A stretch of 7,044 nt of DNA from Methanosarcinaceae archaeon (GCA_016926455.1 JAFGOO010000097.1:1-7044); one strand, 5' to 3'. Counted from the first letter of the stretch, positions 1 to 6,004 are shown. A program made the numbers and translations. Notes: generated by a model not told the origin, from the letters alone.

Positions 1-1434
1 ATTCCTGCACTGCAACTGACAGATTCCAGTTATGTAGCCCATAGTGAGGATATACTTTATCGGCAGGGATATCAGGAATTCAAGAGACTCAATGGTTCAA
101 AGGATTTCTTCCATTTCATCCATTCTGCTGGAAAACTTGAAAATAGTGTTTCAGTCAACGTCAGTGAAAGACGCATTTATATGGACCTTGAGGAAGAGAG
201 AGTCCTGACTGTCAATAACCAGTATGCTGGCAACAGTGTGGGTTTGAAGAAACTGGCTCTGAGGCTTGCGATCAGCAAAGCAAACAAGGAAGACTGGTTA
301 TGTGAACATATGTTCATCATGGGTTCCAGAAACGAAGAAAAGAACAGGGTAACATATTTCACTGGTGCATTTCCCAGTGCCTGCGGAAAAACCTCTACAG
401 CTATGATTCCGGGACAGTCAATAATAGGCGATGATATTGCCTACCTCCGACCTGATGAGAAAGGAAATGCCCGTGCTGTTAATGTTGAACAAGGAATATT
501 CGGGATAATAGCAGATATCAACCCTATTGATGATCCCCTTATCTATGATGCACTGACGACGCCAAGGGAAACAATATTTTCAAATGTCCTTGTCAATGAT
601 GACTTACCCTACTGGTTAGGTATGGGAAAAGAGCTTCCAAAGGAAGGGATTAATTATTCAGGGGAATGGAGTGAAGGAAAAAAAGACAACAATGGAGAAT
701 TAATTCTTCCGGCGCATAAGAATGCCCGTTATACTATACGAATCGATGAACTTTCCAATGCCGATGATAACGTGGATAATCCAGAAGGTGTTCCTATAAA
801 AGGTTTCATTTATGGAGGAAGGGATTCTGACACATCTGTCCCGGTCTACCAGTCATTGAACTGGGAACATGGGGTATTCCTCGGTGCTGCACTTGAATCC
901 GAGACTACGTCAGCAGCATTAGGAAAGGAAGGTGTGAGAAAACACAACCCTATGTCCAATGTAGAGTTCCTTACCATACCTGTGGGTACCTACATTGAAA
1001 ACCATCTTAAATTCGGGGAGGTTCTGGTTGAACCACCCCAGATATTTGCAACCAACTATTTCCTTAAGAAGGATGGTAAATTCCTCAACGAAAAGGTGGA
1101 CAAAAAGGTTTGGCTCATGTGGATGGAAGCAAGGGTCCACAATGAAGCAAATGCCATTGAGACACCAATAGGCTTCATCCCCAGATATGATGACCTGAAG
1201 TTACTGTTCAAGCAGATATTCTCAAGAGATTATACAAGACAGGATTATGAAGACCAGTTCTCTATCAGGGTTAGGAATATATTAAATAAACTTGACAGGA
1301 TTGAGGCAATATTCAAAGAGGAAACCGATATCCCAGAGTTTTTCTTTAAACATCTTTACCAGCAGCGTGAAAGGCTATTAGAGGCGAAGGAAAAATATGG
1401 AAATGATGTGATATCACCTTTTAATTTTGATTGA
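1..1434 (+). CDS. pckG: Phosphoenolpyruvate carboxykinase (GTP), 5'-truncated by window edge
   Basis: Interconverts oxaloacetate + GTP and PEP + CO2 + GDP in the cytoplasm, linking C4 acids to gluconeogenesis or replenishing oxaloacetate. Frame 1 is open from base 1 to the TGA at 1432-1434, giving 477 visible codons; with a usual family length near 600-620, about 130-150 N-terminal residues lie outside. The first ATG, at 181, is internal: the codons before it already read family sequence (YVAHSEDILYRQGYQEFKR). Visible motifs, in window codons: P-loop kinase-1 FPSACGKTS at 124-132, including the reactive Cys typical of the GTP class; metal-binding GDDIAY at 143-148; YGGRDSDTSVPVY at 271-283; NWEHGVFLGA soon after; and IFATNYFLKKDGKF, the guanine-binding Phe region. 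The lack of ATP-PEPCK signatures and the CGKTS loop fix the GTP class. No frameshift is seen. There is no obvious T-run terminator just downstream. Confidence 0.96.
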   Translation: MPALQLTDSSYVAHSEDILYRQGYQEFKRLNGSKDFFHFIHSAGKLENSVSVNVSERRIYMDLEEERVLTVNNQYAGNSVGLKKLALRLAISKANKEDWLCEHMFIMGSRNEEKNRVTYFTGAFPSACGKTSTAMIPGQSIIGDDIAYLRPDEKGNARAVNVEQGIFGIIADINPIDDPLIYDALTTPRETIFSNVLVNDDLPYWLGMGKELPKEGINYSGEWSEGKKDNNGELILPAHKNARYTIRIDELSNADDNVDNPEGVPIKGFIYGGRDSDTSVPVYQSLNWEHGVFLGAALESETTSAALGKEGVRKHNPMSNVEFLTIPVGTYIENHLKFGEVLVEPPQIFATNYFLKKDGKFLNEKVDKKVWLMWMEARVHNEANAIETPIGFIPRYDDLKLLFKQIFSRDYTRQDYEDQFSIRVRNILNKLDRIEAIFKEETDIPEFFFKHLYQQRERLLEAKEKYGNDVISPFNFD

Positions 1435-1539
1435 GTTTGCATACATTCCAAAGTGGGATGGGGGTATTTAATTTAAGACGAAAAGAGATAAAGGGTTTCT
1501 AACCGTCCCGAAGTTAGTCCTTCATTTGAGAAGCTCTTT

Positions 1540-1569
1540 GAGTTATATATGAGAAATCTTTATTTATAG
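1540..1569 (+). promoter_or_regulatory. Two TATA-like boxes upstream of the PsiE-type gene
   Basis: TTATATAT at 1543-1550 and TTTATTTATA at 1559-1568, the second preceded by a purine stretch (GAGAAA, 1551-1556) that could act as a BRE. The archaeal spacing of about 25 nt would put a start near 1588-1592 for the second box, about 100 nt before the PsiE-type gene and about 12 nt before the small ORF at 1602. The rest of 1435-1600 shows no gene, RNA or clear repeat that I can support. A short peptide-like stretch (RPEVSPSFEKL, about 1502-1534) has no start codon. Inferred from composition and spacing only. Confidence 0.5.
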
Positions 1570-1601
1570 CCAAAAACAAAATTATTAACAACCAATTAGG
1601 A

Positions 1602-1688
1602 ATGACCATATCCAATAGATTAGCGTCTTCTTTGACTAAACAGGGCGACAAAGGTATCTTTCGGTTAATATCCTATTATTTCAGATAA
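1602..1688 (+). CDS. Possible 28-codon leader ORF before the PsiE-type gene
   Basis: ATG at 1602 to TAA at 1686-1688 encodes a 28-residue basic peptide beginning MTISNRLASS and ending ISYYFR, with five Arg/Lys-type charges against one Asp. It starts about 12 nt after the transcription start predicted from the TATA box at 1559-1568. Its stop lies 2 nt before the ATG of the next gene, which has no Shine-Dalgarno sequence of its own, so translational coupling is possible. An AGGA directly abuts this ATG (1598-1601), too close for a normal ribosome-binding site, so if translated it may be nearly leaderless. I recognise no family. The ORF is short enough to occur by chance in AT-rich DNA; only its position argues for it. 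Confidence 0.27.
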   Translation: MTISNRLASSLTKQGDKGIFRLISYYFR

Positions 1689-1690
1689 AT

Positions 1691-2131
1691 ATGAACAAAA
1701 ATATTACCATCGATCACAACTTGATATTCAAAAAATCCACAAATGCTATTATAATACTAACTCTCTATATACTGCTTATTTCCCTTTTAATAGGTGTGGT
1801 GCAGATTATTCTCACTGTTCCCAGACTTCTTTCCAGTGATGGACTTGATCTAGTATTCTATCAGATAGTAACAAAGAGCCTTACCCTATTCGTTGTTATT
1901 GAATTTTTTAAGACATTTCATGACTATTCGAAATATGAGAGGATAAAACTGACGTTTATTATCGACGCTACGATTCTTATTGTGTTGCGTGAGGTTTCGG
2001 TAGGTCTATTTACCAGAGATTTGGATTACATGATGATATTGGCACTGTCTGTTCTTTTAACAGTCATGGGGGCGGTAAGGGTAATGGCTGTACGCTATTC
2101 TCCCACTCCAGATGTAATTATATCCAAGTGA
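1691..2131 (+). CDS. PsiE-family (phosphate-starvation-inducible E-like) membrane protein
   Basis: A 146-residue integral membrane protein with four hydrophobic helices at about 19-42, 52-73, 87-106 and 111-134, a short charged N-terminus and a short polar tail. The third segment reads IDATILIVLREV, with the acidic residue before and the Arg-Glu pair within the helix that resemble the PsiE family; the size (about 140 residues) also fits. PsiE in enterobacteria is induced by phosphate starvation, but its molecular role is unknown, and a phosphate role here is not shown by the sequence: no Pho-type operator is recognised. The ATG at 1691 is the only start; the frame is closed by TAA at 1637-1639 with no ATG, GTG or TTG between. 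No Shine-Dalgarno precedes it, so expression may be leaderless (a TTAATAT lies at 1665-1671) or coupled to the 28-codon ORF ending 2 nt upstream. It stops with TGA. Membrane topology is clear; the family call is from pattern memory. Confidence 0.72.
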   Translation: MNKNITIDHNLIFKKSTNAIIILTLYILLISLLIGVVQIILTVPRLLSSDGLDLVFYQIVTKSLTLFVVIEFFKTFHDYSKYERIKLTFIIDATILIVLREVSVGLFTRDLDYMMILALSVLLTVMGAVRVMAVRYSPTPDVIISK

Positions 2132-2269
2132 CTGATAAAAATATATGCTCCAATCGCATTTCGTGTATATATCTCATTAACAAAGCAACATGTATTTCTA
2201 CTGTTGATTTCATTTGCGTAACTGGACAGTCAACAAATTATATGTGTTATCAAACAATAGAGGTACCGT
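2132..2269 (+). promoter_or_regulatory. trpS promoter and leader region
   Basis: This 138-bp AT-rich spacer has three TATA-like boxes: about 2137-2146 (AAAATATATG), 2165-2172 (TATATATC) and 2236-2243 (AATTATAT). The last would start transcription almost at the trpS ATG (about 2265), giving a leaderless mRNA; the middle one would give a leader of about 75 nt that keeps the ribosome site AGAGGT (2259-2264, 5 nt before the ATG). An interrupted inverted repeat, TGTTGA (2202-2207) and TCAACA (2230-2235), sits just before the last box. No terminator T-run for the gene upstream is obvious. Confidence 0.5.
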
Positions 2270-3568
2270 ATGAATACGAAACTTGACCCATGGGGTTCAG
2301 TGAATATCGAGGATTATTCAAAGTTATTTGAAGAATTTGGTATATTACCCTTTGAAGATCGGTACTCTGAAATCTCAAATCCACACATGTACATGCGCAG
2401 AAAAGTTATATTTGGACACAGAAGCTATGACCTGATTACAGATGCAATGAAAAATGGTACACCTTTTGCAGTCATGAGCGGTTTTATGCCTTCGGGAAAG
2501 GTCCATCTCGGCGGCAAGATGGTAATGGATGAAATTATCTGGCACCAGCAGATGGGGGGCAATGCATTTGTGGGCATTGCGGACCGTGAAGCACATGCTG
2601 TTCGTGGAATGTCCTGGAAGGAATGCCGCGAGATTGGCATCAATGAATATCTTTTGAGTTTGATTGCACTGGGTTTCGAACCTGAAGGATACATCTATTT
2701 CCAATCTGAATCTGACAATGTAAAGGACCTGACATTTGAACTGGGTGTCAAAGCGAATTTTTCAGAGCTCAGCGCAATTTACGGCTTCGGTGGAGAGACC
2801 AATATAGCTCATATGATCAGTGCAGTTACCCAGAGTGCAGATATCTTGCAGCCTCAGCTTTCTGATTTTGGGGGGCCGAAGCCAACTGTGATACCTGTGG
2901 GCGCAGATCAGGATCCTCATATCAGACTCACACGCGGACTTGCCCATAAGATGAACATGTTCAAGATTGAAGGGCGTGTGGGTAGTAACGGGGAAAAGTA
3001 TCTGAGTGTTCGCGGCAAGAGCGCTCCAGAAGGTGCACTGGCGGAGGTGGCAGAGCGTGCGCCAGGTGAGACCAAGCTCTTTGAAGCTCATGTTGATGTG
3101 TTCGGGACAGATGACTATATTACACTTTTGGATGTTGTCCGCTGTGTGGAACTGGAATTTGGAGGTTGTGCTTTTATGCCGCCGGCTGCCACGTATCATC
3201 GTTTCATGTCAGGGTTGCAGGGTGGCAAGATGTCAAGCAGCATCCCAGACAGCTACATCGCCCTTACAGATGAACCTGAGAACGCCGCAAAGAAGGTCAA
3301 ACGTGCAAAGACTGGCGGACGTGTGACACTGGAAGAACAGAAAAAGTTAGGCGGTGAACCTGACAGATGCTCTGTTTATGAACTGCTACTGTTTCATTTA
3401 GTCGAAGACGATAATGAACTTGCTGAAATCTATTCAGAATGCTTAAATGGCAAGTGCTTCTGTGGAAGGTGTAAGTCCCTTGCAGCAGAACGAATGGCCG
3501 GTTTTCTGAAAGAACACCAGGAGTTGCGTGAACTCGCACGGGACAGACTGGATGAATATGGATTATAA
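2270..3568 (+). CDS. trpS: Tryptophanyl-tRNA synthetase, archaeal type
   Basis: Charges tRNA-Trp with tryptophan using ATP in the cytoplasm. It is a 432-residue class Ic synthetase of the archaeal/eukaryal branch: N-terminal segment DPWGS...DYSKLFEEFG, then RRKVIFGHR at about 43-51, the first signature PSGKVHLGG at 74-82, IPVGADQDPHIRLTR in the tryptophan-site region, and KMSSS at 320-324. The HIGH-type motif reads HLGG, with Gly in place of the usual last His. The C-terminal part has five cysteines, at 367, 391, 396, 398 and 401; four of them (367, 391, 398, 401) form C-x23-C-x6-C-x2-C, a spacing resembling the Fe-S-binding TrpRS of Thermotoga maritima. The ATG at 2270 follows AGAGGT by 5 nt and gives a normal archaeal N-terminus. 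The TAA at 3566-3568 is 41 nt before pheS on the same strand, so the two may be co-transcribed. Confidence 0.95.
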   Translation: MNTKLDPWGSVNIEDYSKLFEEFGILPFEDRYSEISNPHMYMRRKVIFGHRSYDLITDAMKNGTPFAVMSGFMPSGKVHLGGKMVMDEIIWHQQMGGNAFVGIADREAHAVRGMSWKECREIGINEYLLSLIALGFEPEGYIYFQSESDNVKDLTFELGVKANFSELSAIYGFGGETNIAHMISAVTQSADILQPQLSDFGGPKPTVIPVGADQDPHIRLTRGLAHKMNMFKIEGRVGSNGEKYLSVRGKSAPEGALAEVAERAPGETKLFEAHVDVFGTDDYITLLDVVRCVELEFGGCAFMPPAATYHRFMSGLQGGKMSSSIPDSYIALTDEPENAAKKVKRAKTGGRVTLEEQKKLGGEPDRCSVYELLLFHLVEDDNELAEIYSECLNGKCFCGRCKSLAAERMAGFLKEHQELRELARDRLDEYGL

Positions 3569-3575
3569 ATACAGA

Positions 3576-3585
3576 TTATATATAT
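3576..3585 (+). promoter_or_regulatory. TATA box between trpS and pheS
   Basis: TTATATATAT starts 8 nt after the trpS stop, within the 41-nt gap. The usual TATA-to-start distance of about 25 nt points to 3604-3610, at the pheS ATG itself, so this box would make a leaderless pheS mRNA. The ribosome site at 3600-3604 (AGGTG, 5 nt before the ATG) would serve only longer trpS-pheS transcripts. Prediction from sequence and spacing only. Confidence 0.5.
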
Positions 3586-3609
3586 GTAAGGAACGAATCA
3601 GGTGTAAGT

Positions 3610-5088
3610 ATGACTGCTAAGTACAACCTTACAGCCAATGAAAAAAATGTATTGCTTGCCATGGGTGAACTGGTATCTGCAACACCGGAAGAGCTTGTGG
3701 AAAAATCACTCTTAAAGATCGAGACAGCGATGCAGGCAGCCTTCCTTCTTGCTGAAAATGGGCTGGTAAAAATTGATGAAAAACTGGTTGAAAAGTATGT
3801 ATTGACCCCCGAAGGAATCGAATATGCAGAGAATGGGCTGCCAGAACGCCAGATAATCGACGCGATGTCAGGACCTACTTCAATTGAAGACCTGAAAGAA
3901 AGCCTTTCCCCTAAAATGGTTGGGATAGCAACCGGATGGCTTTGCAGGAAAGGATGGGCGACTATAGATAAAGGAATGATAGTTCCCACTGGCAAATCAG
4001 ATGTAGGTGATGATGAAAAAATATTTGCAAGATTTAAAGAGAAAGCTGAAACATTTGAGAAGATGGATACTGATAAGAAAACCATCCAGGAACTCATAAA
4101 AAGAAAACTTGTGTCAAAACATGAGGAGAGATTAAGATTTATTTCGATAACTGATGCTGGAAAAGATTTGATTGCCAAGGGAATTGTTATCGAAGAAGAG
4201 GTTGCACAGATAACTTCAGAACTCCTAAAAAGCGGTGACTGGGAAAACAAGAAATTCCGACCCTATAATATTAACGTCATTCCCAAACCTGTCTATGGTG
4301 CAAAGATCCATCCCTATCAGCGTCTAATTGACCAGATGCGCCAGATTTTTCTAGAGATGGGGTTTACTGAGATAAAAGGCGATATAGTGCAGAGTTCGTT
4401 CTGGAATTTTGATGCACTCTTCCAACCTCAGGATCATCCAGCACGTGAGATGCAGGATACCTTTCATCTGAAAAGTACATCCGAATTGCCCATACTATAT
4501 AAGGACAGTGTGTGTGCAGTGCATGAACGTGGAGGAGATATAGATTCTACGGGGTGGGGTGGAAAGTGGAGCGAGGATATTGCCCGCAGAAATGTGTTAA
4601 GGACACACACCACAGCTATTACTATCAAATATCTGGCAGATAACCCAGAACCACCTGTTAAGGCTTTCTGCATTGACAGGGCATACCGCAGAGAAACCAT
4701 CGACCCAACCCACACACCTGAATTCGAACAGCTTGAGGGTGTGGTCATGGACGAGAAAATGTCCTTTGCAAATCTCCTTGGATGTCTTGCGGAGTTCTAC
4801 CATCGCATGGGCTTTAAGGATGTCCGATTCAGACCGGGTTATTTTCCGTATACTGAACCTAGTGTGGAACCTGAGGTATATGTAGACGGTCTGGGTTGGG
4901 TAGAACTTGGTGGTGCAGGGGTTTTCAGGAAAGAGGTCACTGAGCCTCTGGGTATCAAGCAACCTGTGCTTGCGTGGGGTCTGGGTGTCAGCAGGCTGGC
5001 AATGCTCAAACTTGGACTACGTGACCTTCGGGAACTGTATCATTCCGATATTGACTGGCTCCGCAAGAGCGAGGTTTGTAAGCTTTAG
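3610..5088 (+). CDS. pheS: Phenylalanyl-tRNA synthetase alpha subunit, archaeal type
   Basis: Catalytic subunit of the class IIc (alpha-beta)2 enzyme that charges tRNA-Phe. At 492 residues it has the archaeal/eukaryal length. Residues 1 to about 200 look like tandem winged-helix tRNA-binding modules (for example NEKNVLLAMGELVSATPEELV at the start and IDAMSGPTSIEDLKESLSP near 83-101). The catalytic core follows: HPYQRLIDQMRQIFLEMGF at 234-252, FQPQDHPAREMQDTF at 271-285, motif 2 with FCIDRAYRRE at 353-362 and HTPEFEQLEG after it, and motif 3 GLGVSRLAMLKLGLRDLREL at 457-476. The ATG at 3610 follows AGGTG by 5 nt and gives a full N-terminus. The stop is TAG at 5086-5088, followed in frame by ACC and then TAA. 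The beta subunit gene pheT is not in the window; separate pheS and pheT loci are common in archaea. No missing catalytic motif or frameshift is seen. Confidence 0.96.
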   Translation: MTAKYNLTANEKNVLLAMGELVSATPEELVEKSLLKIETAMQAAFLLAENGLVKIDEKLVEKYVLTPEGIEYAENGLPERQIIDAMSGPTSIEDLKESLSPKMVGIATGWLCRKGWATIDKGMIVPTGKSDVGDDEKIFARFKEKAETFEKMDTDKKTIQELIKRKLVSKHEERLRFISITDAGKDLIAKGIVIEEEVAQITSELLKSGDWENKKFRPYNINVIPKPVYGAKIHPYQRLIDQMRQIFLEMGFTEIKGDIVQSSFWNFDALFQPQDHPAREMQDTFHLKSTSELPILYKDSVCAVHERGGDIDSTGWGGKWSEDIARRNVLRTHTTAITIKYLADNPEPPVKAFCIDRAYRRETIDPTHTPEFEQLEGVVMDEKMSFANLLGCLAEFYHRMGFKDVRFRPGYFPYTEPSVEPEVYVDGLGWVELGGAGVFRKEVTEPLGIKQPVLAWGLGVSRLAMLKLGLRDLRELYHSDIDWLRKSEVCKL

Positions 5089-5097
5089 ACCTAACGG

Positions 5098-5104
5098 TTT
5101 TTTT
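5098..5104 (+). terminator. T-run terminator after pheS
   Basis: A run of seven T begins 9 nt after the pheS stop. Archaeal RNA polymerase terminates at short T-tracts without needing a hairpin, and the position directly after pheS fits. The inverted repeat at 5125-5144 lies downstream and could be a second, backup structure. Confidence 0.55.
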
Positions 5105-5124
5105 ATCACGTTGGAGTAAGAAGG

Positions 5125-5144
5125 CCACCGTTTTTAAACGGTGG
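5125..5144. repeat. Perfect 9-bp inverted repeat, possible element-end hairpin
   Basis: CCACCGTTT (5125-5133) and AAACGGTGG (5136-5144) are perfect inverted copies separated by two T. It lies between the pheS T-run and the tnpB relic. Subterminal hairpins mark the ends of IS200/IS605-type elements, so this could be the left end of the relic that ends near 5281; it could equally be a terminator hairpin of pheS. The pairing is seen directly; its role is inferred. Confidence 0.6.
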
Positions 5145-5186
5145 ATGAATTACGTCTATTGATAAACAGAACTTAATTGGTATTTG

Positions 5187-5281
5187 ATACCTTTGGAAGG
5201 AGGGGAAAGGCTTGTGGACTTGTGAACGATGGTTCAAAGAATGAAGCAAGAAGCTCCATGCGTAATTGTGGAGTAGCTCAC
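5187..5281 (+). mobile_element. Relic of an IS200/IS605-type tnpB 3' end and right end
   Basis: Read in one frame from 5187, the sequence gives IPLEGGERLVDL, a TGA at 5223-5225, then TMVQRMKQEAPCVIVE and TAG at 5274-5276. TnpB proteins often end with a T/IPxE stretch followed by a tail of the xMKQEAP kind, so this looks like the last 30 or so codons of a tnpB with one in-frame stop. The tail overlaps a hairpin (CTCCAT at 5254-5259 with GTGGAG at 5268-5273, one G-T pair), and the sequence continues to TCAC at 5278-5281, as at the right end of such elements. Nothing of the catalytic RuvC part or of a tnpA is present. If 5125-5144 is the left end, the remnant is about 157 bp, a MITE-like leftover. 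The family call rests on short, degenerate similarity. Confidence 0.55.
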
Positions 5282-5311
5282 TGTCAAAAAATCAGAAAAT
5301 ACCACAAACAC

Positions 5312-5319
5312 TTATATAT
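5312..5319 (+). promoter_or_regulatory. TATA box of the CBS-domain gene
   Basis: TTATATAT, preceded by a purine/C-rich stretch (ACCACAAACA) that may act as BRE. It predicts a transcription start near 5340-5345 and a leader of about 50 nt before the ATG at 5396. It lies about 30 bp after the tnpB relic, so the promoter is outside the recognisable remnant. Confidence 0.6.
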
Positions 5320-5345
5320 GGCATAAAAATAATCTTTTAATTATA

Positions 5346-5357
5346 CCAGCTAGCTGG
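5346..5357. promoter_or_regulatory. Perfect 12-bp palindrome near the predicted start of CBS-gene transcription
   Basis: CCAGCTAGCTGG is fully self-complementary and lies just downstream of the predicted start (5340-5345), 38 nt before the ATG. A symmetric site here is placed where a dimeric repressor could block initiation; in RNA it has no loop, so a DNA operator is more likely than a hairpin. The role is inferred. Confidence 0.4.
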
Positions 5358-5377
5358 AATTTTTCAAAAAGCGTTAC

Positions 5378-5386
5378 AAGGAGGAG
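5378..5386 (+). promoter_or_regulatory. Strong Shine-Dalgarno site of the CBS-domain gene
   Basis: AAGGAGGAG, 9 nt before the ATG at 5396. It is the best match to the archaeal anti-Shine-Dalgarno sequence in the window, contrasting with the weak or absent sites of the other genes, and it fixes the start codon. Confidence 0.75.
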
Positions 5387-5395
5387 TGGTACTTT

Positions 5396-6004
5396 ATGGT
5401 AGAGGGCTCAGAAAATGATACTAAAGTAAACATAGAGGTCAAAGAAATCGAAAACGAGATGTCAGTTCGTGAAATTATGACCAAGAAAGTGTTCTCTACG
5501 GACATAAAAACGACTATTACCGATGTTGCCCGGGAAATGATCAAATGCAACGTGGGAAGTATCATTGTTACAGAGGTCAAAGAAGCTGTGGGAATCATTA
5601 CCGAGCGGGACATCGTGAGAAAAATTAGTACTGAAATTGAAAACTTGGACAGGGTTTGTGCCAGTGAGATAATGTCTTCACCGATAATTACTGCAAAACC
5701 TTCAACCAATATCATAGATGCTGCCGAACAGATGGTCAAGTGCAATATCCGGAGGCTACCAGTTATGGATGGGAGTAATATTGTGGGAATAGTTACTGAC
5801 AGGGACATCCTAATGGTATCTCCGGGACTTAACACCATTCTGGCAAACCTTATCGAAATGAACCACGAGCAGAGCGGTTCAATTACACATGAACCCGAAG
5901 GTGGGATATGCGAATACTGCGGTAGTTTTTCCAATGACATCTTGCTGTCGAACGGTATGATGATGTGTGAAAGTTGCCGGGATACAGAGGGTTATTATGA
6001 CTAA
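5396..6004 (+). CDS. Two-CBS-domain protein with C-terminal zinc ribbon
   Basis: A 202-residue soluble protein. After an acidic, charged N-terminus (1-21) come two CBS motifs: about 22-80 (SVREIMTKKVFSTD ... AVGIITERDIVRKI) and about 88-145 (CASEIMSSPIITAKP ... IVGIVTDRDILMVS). Paired CBS motifs fold as a Bateman module that usually binds adenine nucleotides or related ligands. The C-terminus has C172-x2-C175-x15-C191-x2-C194, a compact zinc ribbon that could bind nucleic acid or a partner protein. No enzymatic domain is attached. The combination is known among methanogen CBS proteins, but specific functions are mostly unassigned; a ligand-sensing regulator is a reasonable inference. It has its own TATA box, a palindrome near the transcription start and a strong ribosome site, and appears monocistronic. 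Its TAA at 6002-6004 is followed at once, in the same frame, by a tnpB remnant. Confidence 0.88.
   Translation: MVEGSENDTKVNIEVKEIENEMSVREIMTKKVFSTDIKTTITDVAREMIKCNVGSIIVTEVKEAVGIITERDIVRKISTEIENLDRVCASEIMSSPIITAKPSTNIIDAAEQMVKCNIRRLPVMDGSNIVGIVTDRDILMVSPGLNTILANLIEMNHEQSGSITHEPEGGICEYCGSFSNDILLSNGMMMCESCRDTEGYYD

Noticed and set aside
181..183. ATG at 181 as the true start of the PEPCK gene
   Set aside because: The frame is open back to base 1 and the preceding codons encode conserved PEPCK sequence, so the gene continues beyond the window edge.
1435..1600. Possible relic or RNA gene in the spacer after PEPCK (peptide-like RPEVSPSFEKL stretch)
   Set aside because: No start codon, no long frame, no tRNA-like or repeated structure, and no firm similarity I can name.
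2762..3199. Minus-strand ORF (145 codons) inside trpS
   Set aside because: It overlaps the conserved TrpRS core, shows no recognisable domain and has no upstream signals.
3576..4250. Long minus-strand ORF (224 codons) opposite the 5' half of pheS
   Set aside because: It lies wholly against the conserved pheS frame, has a serine-rich sequence without family motifs, and has no promoter or ribosome site; it is a codon-usage shadow.
5374..5940. Minus-strand ORF (188 codons) opposite the CBS-domain gene
   Set aside because: It mirrors the plus-strand gene, which has clear CBS and zinc-ribbon motifs plus a promoter and Shine-Dalgarno; the reverse reading is low-complexity Ser/Ile/Leu.
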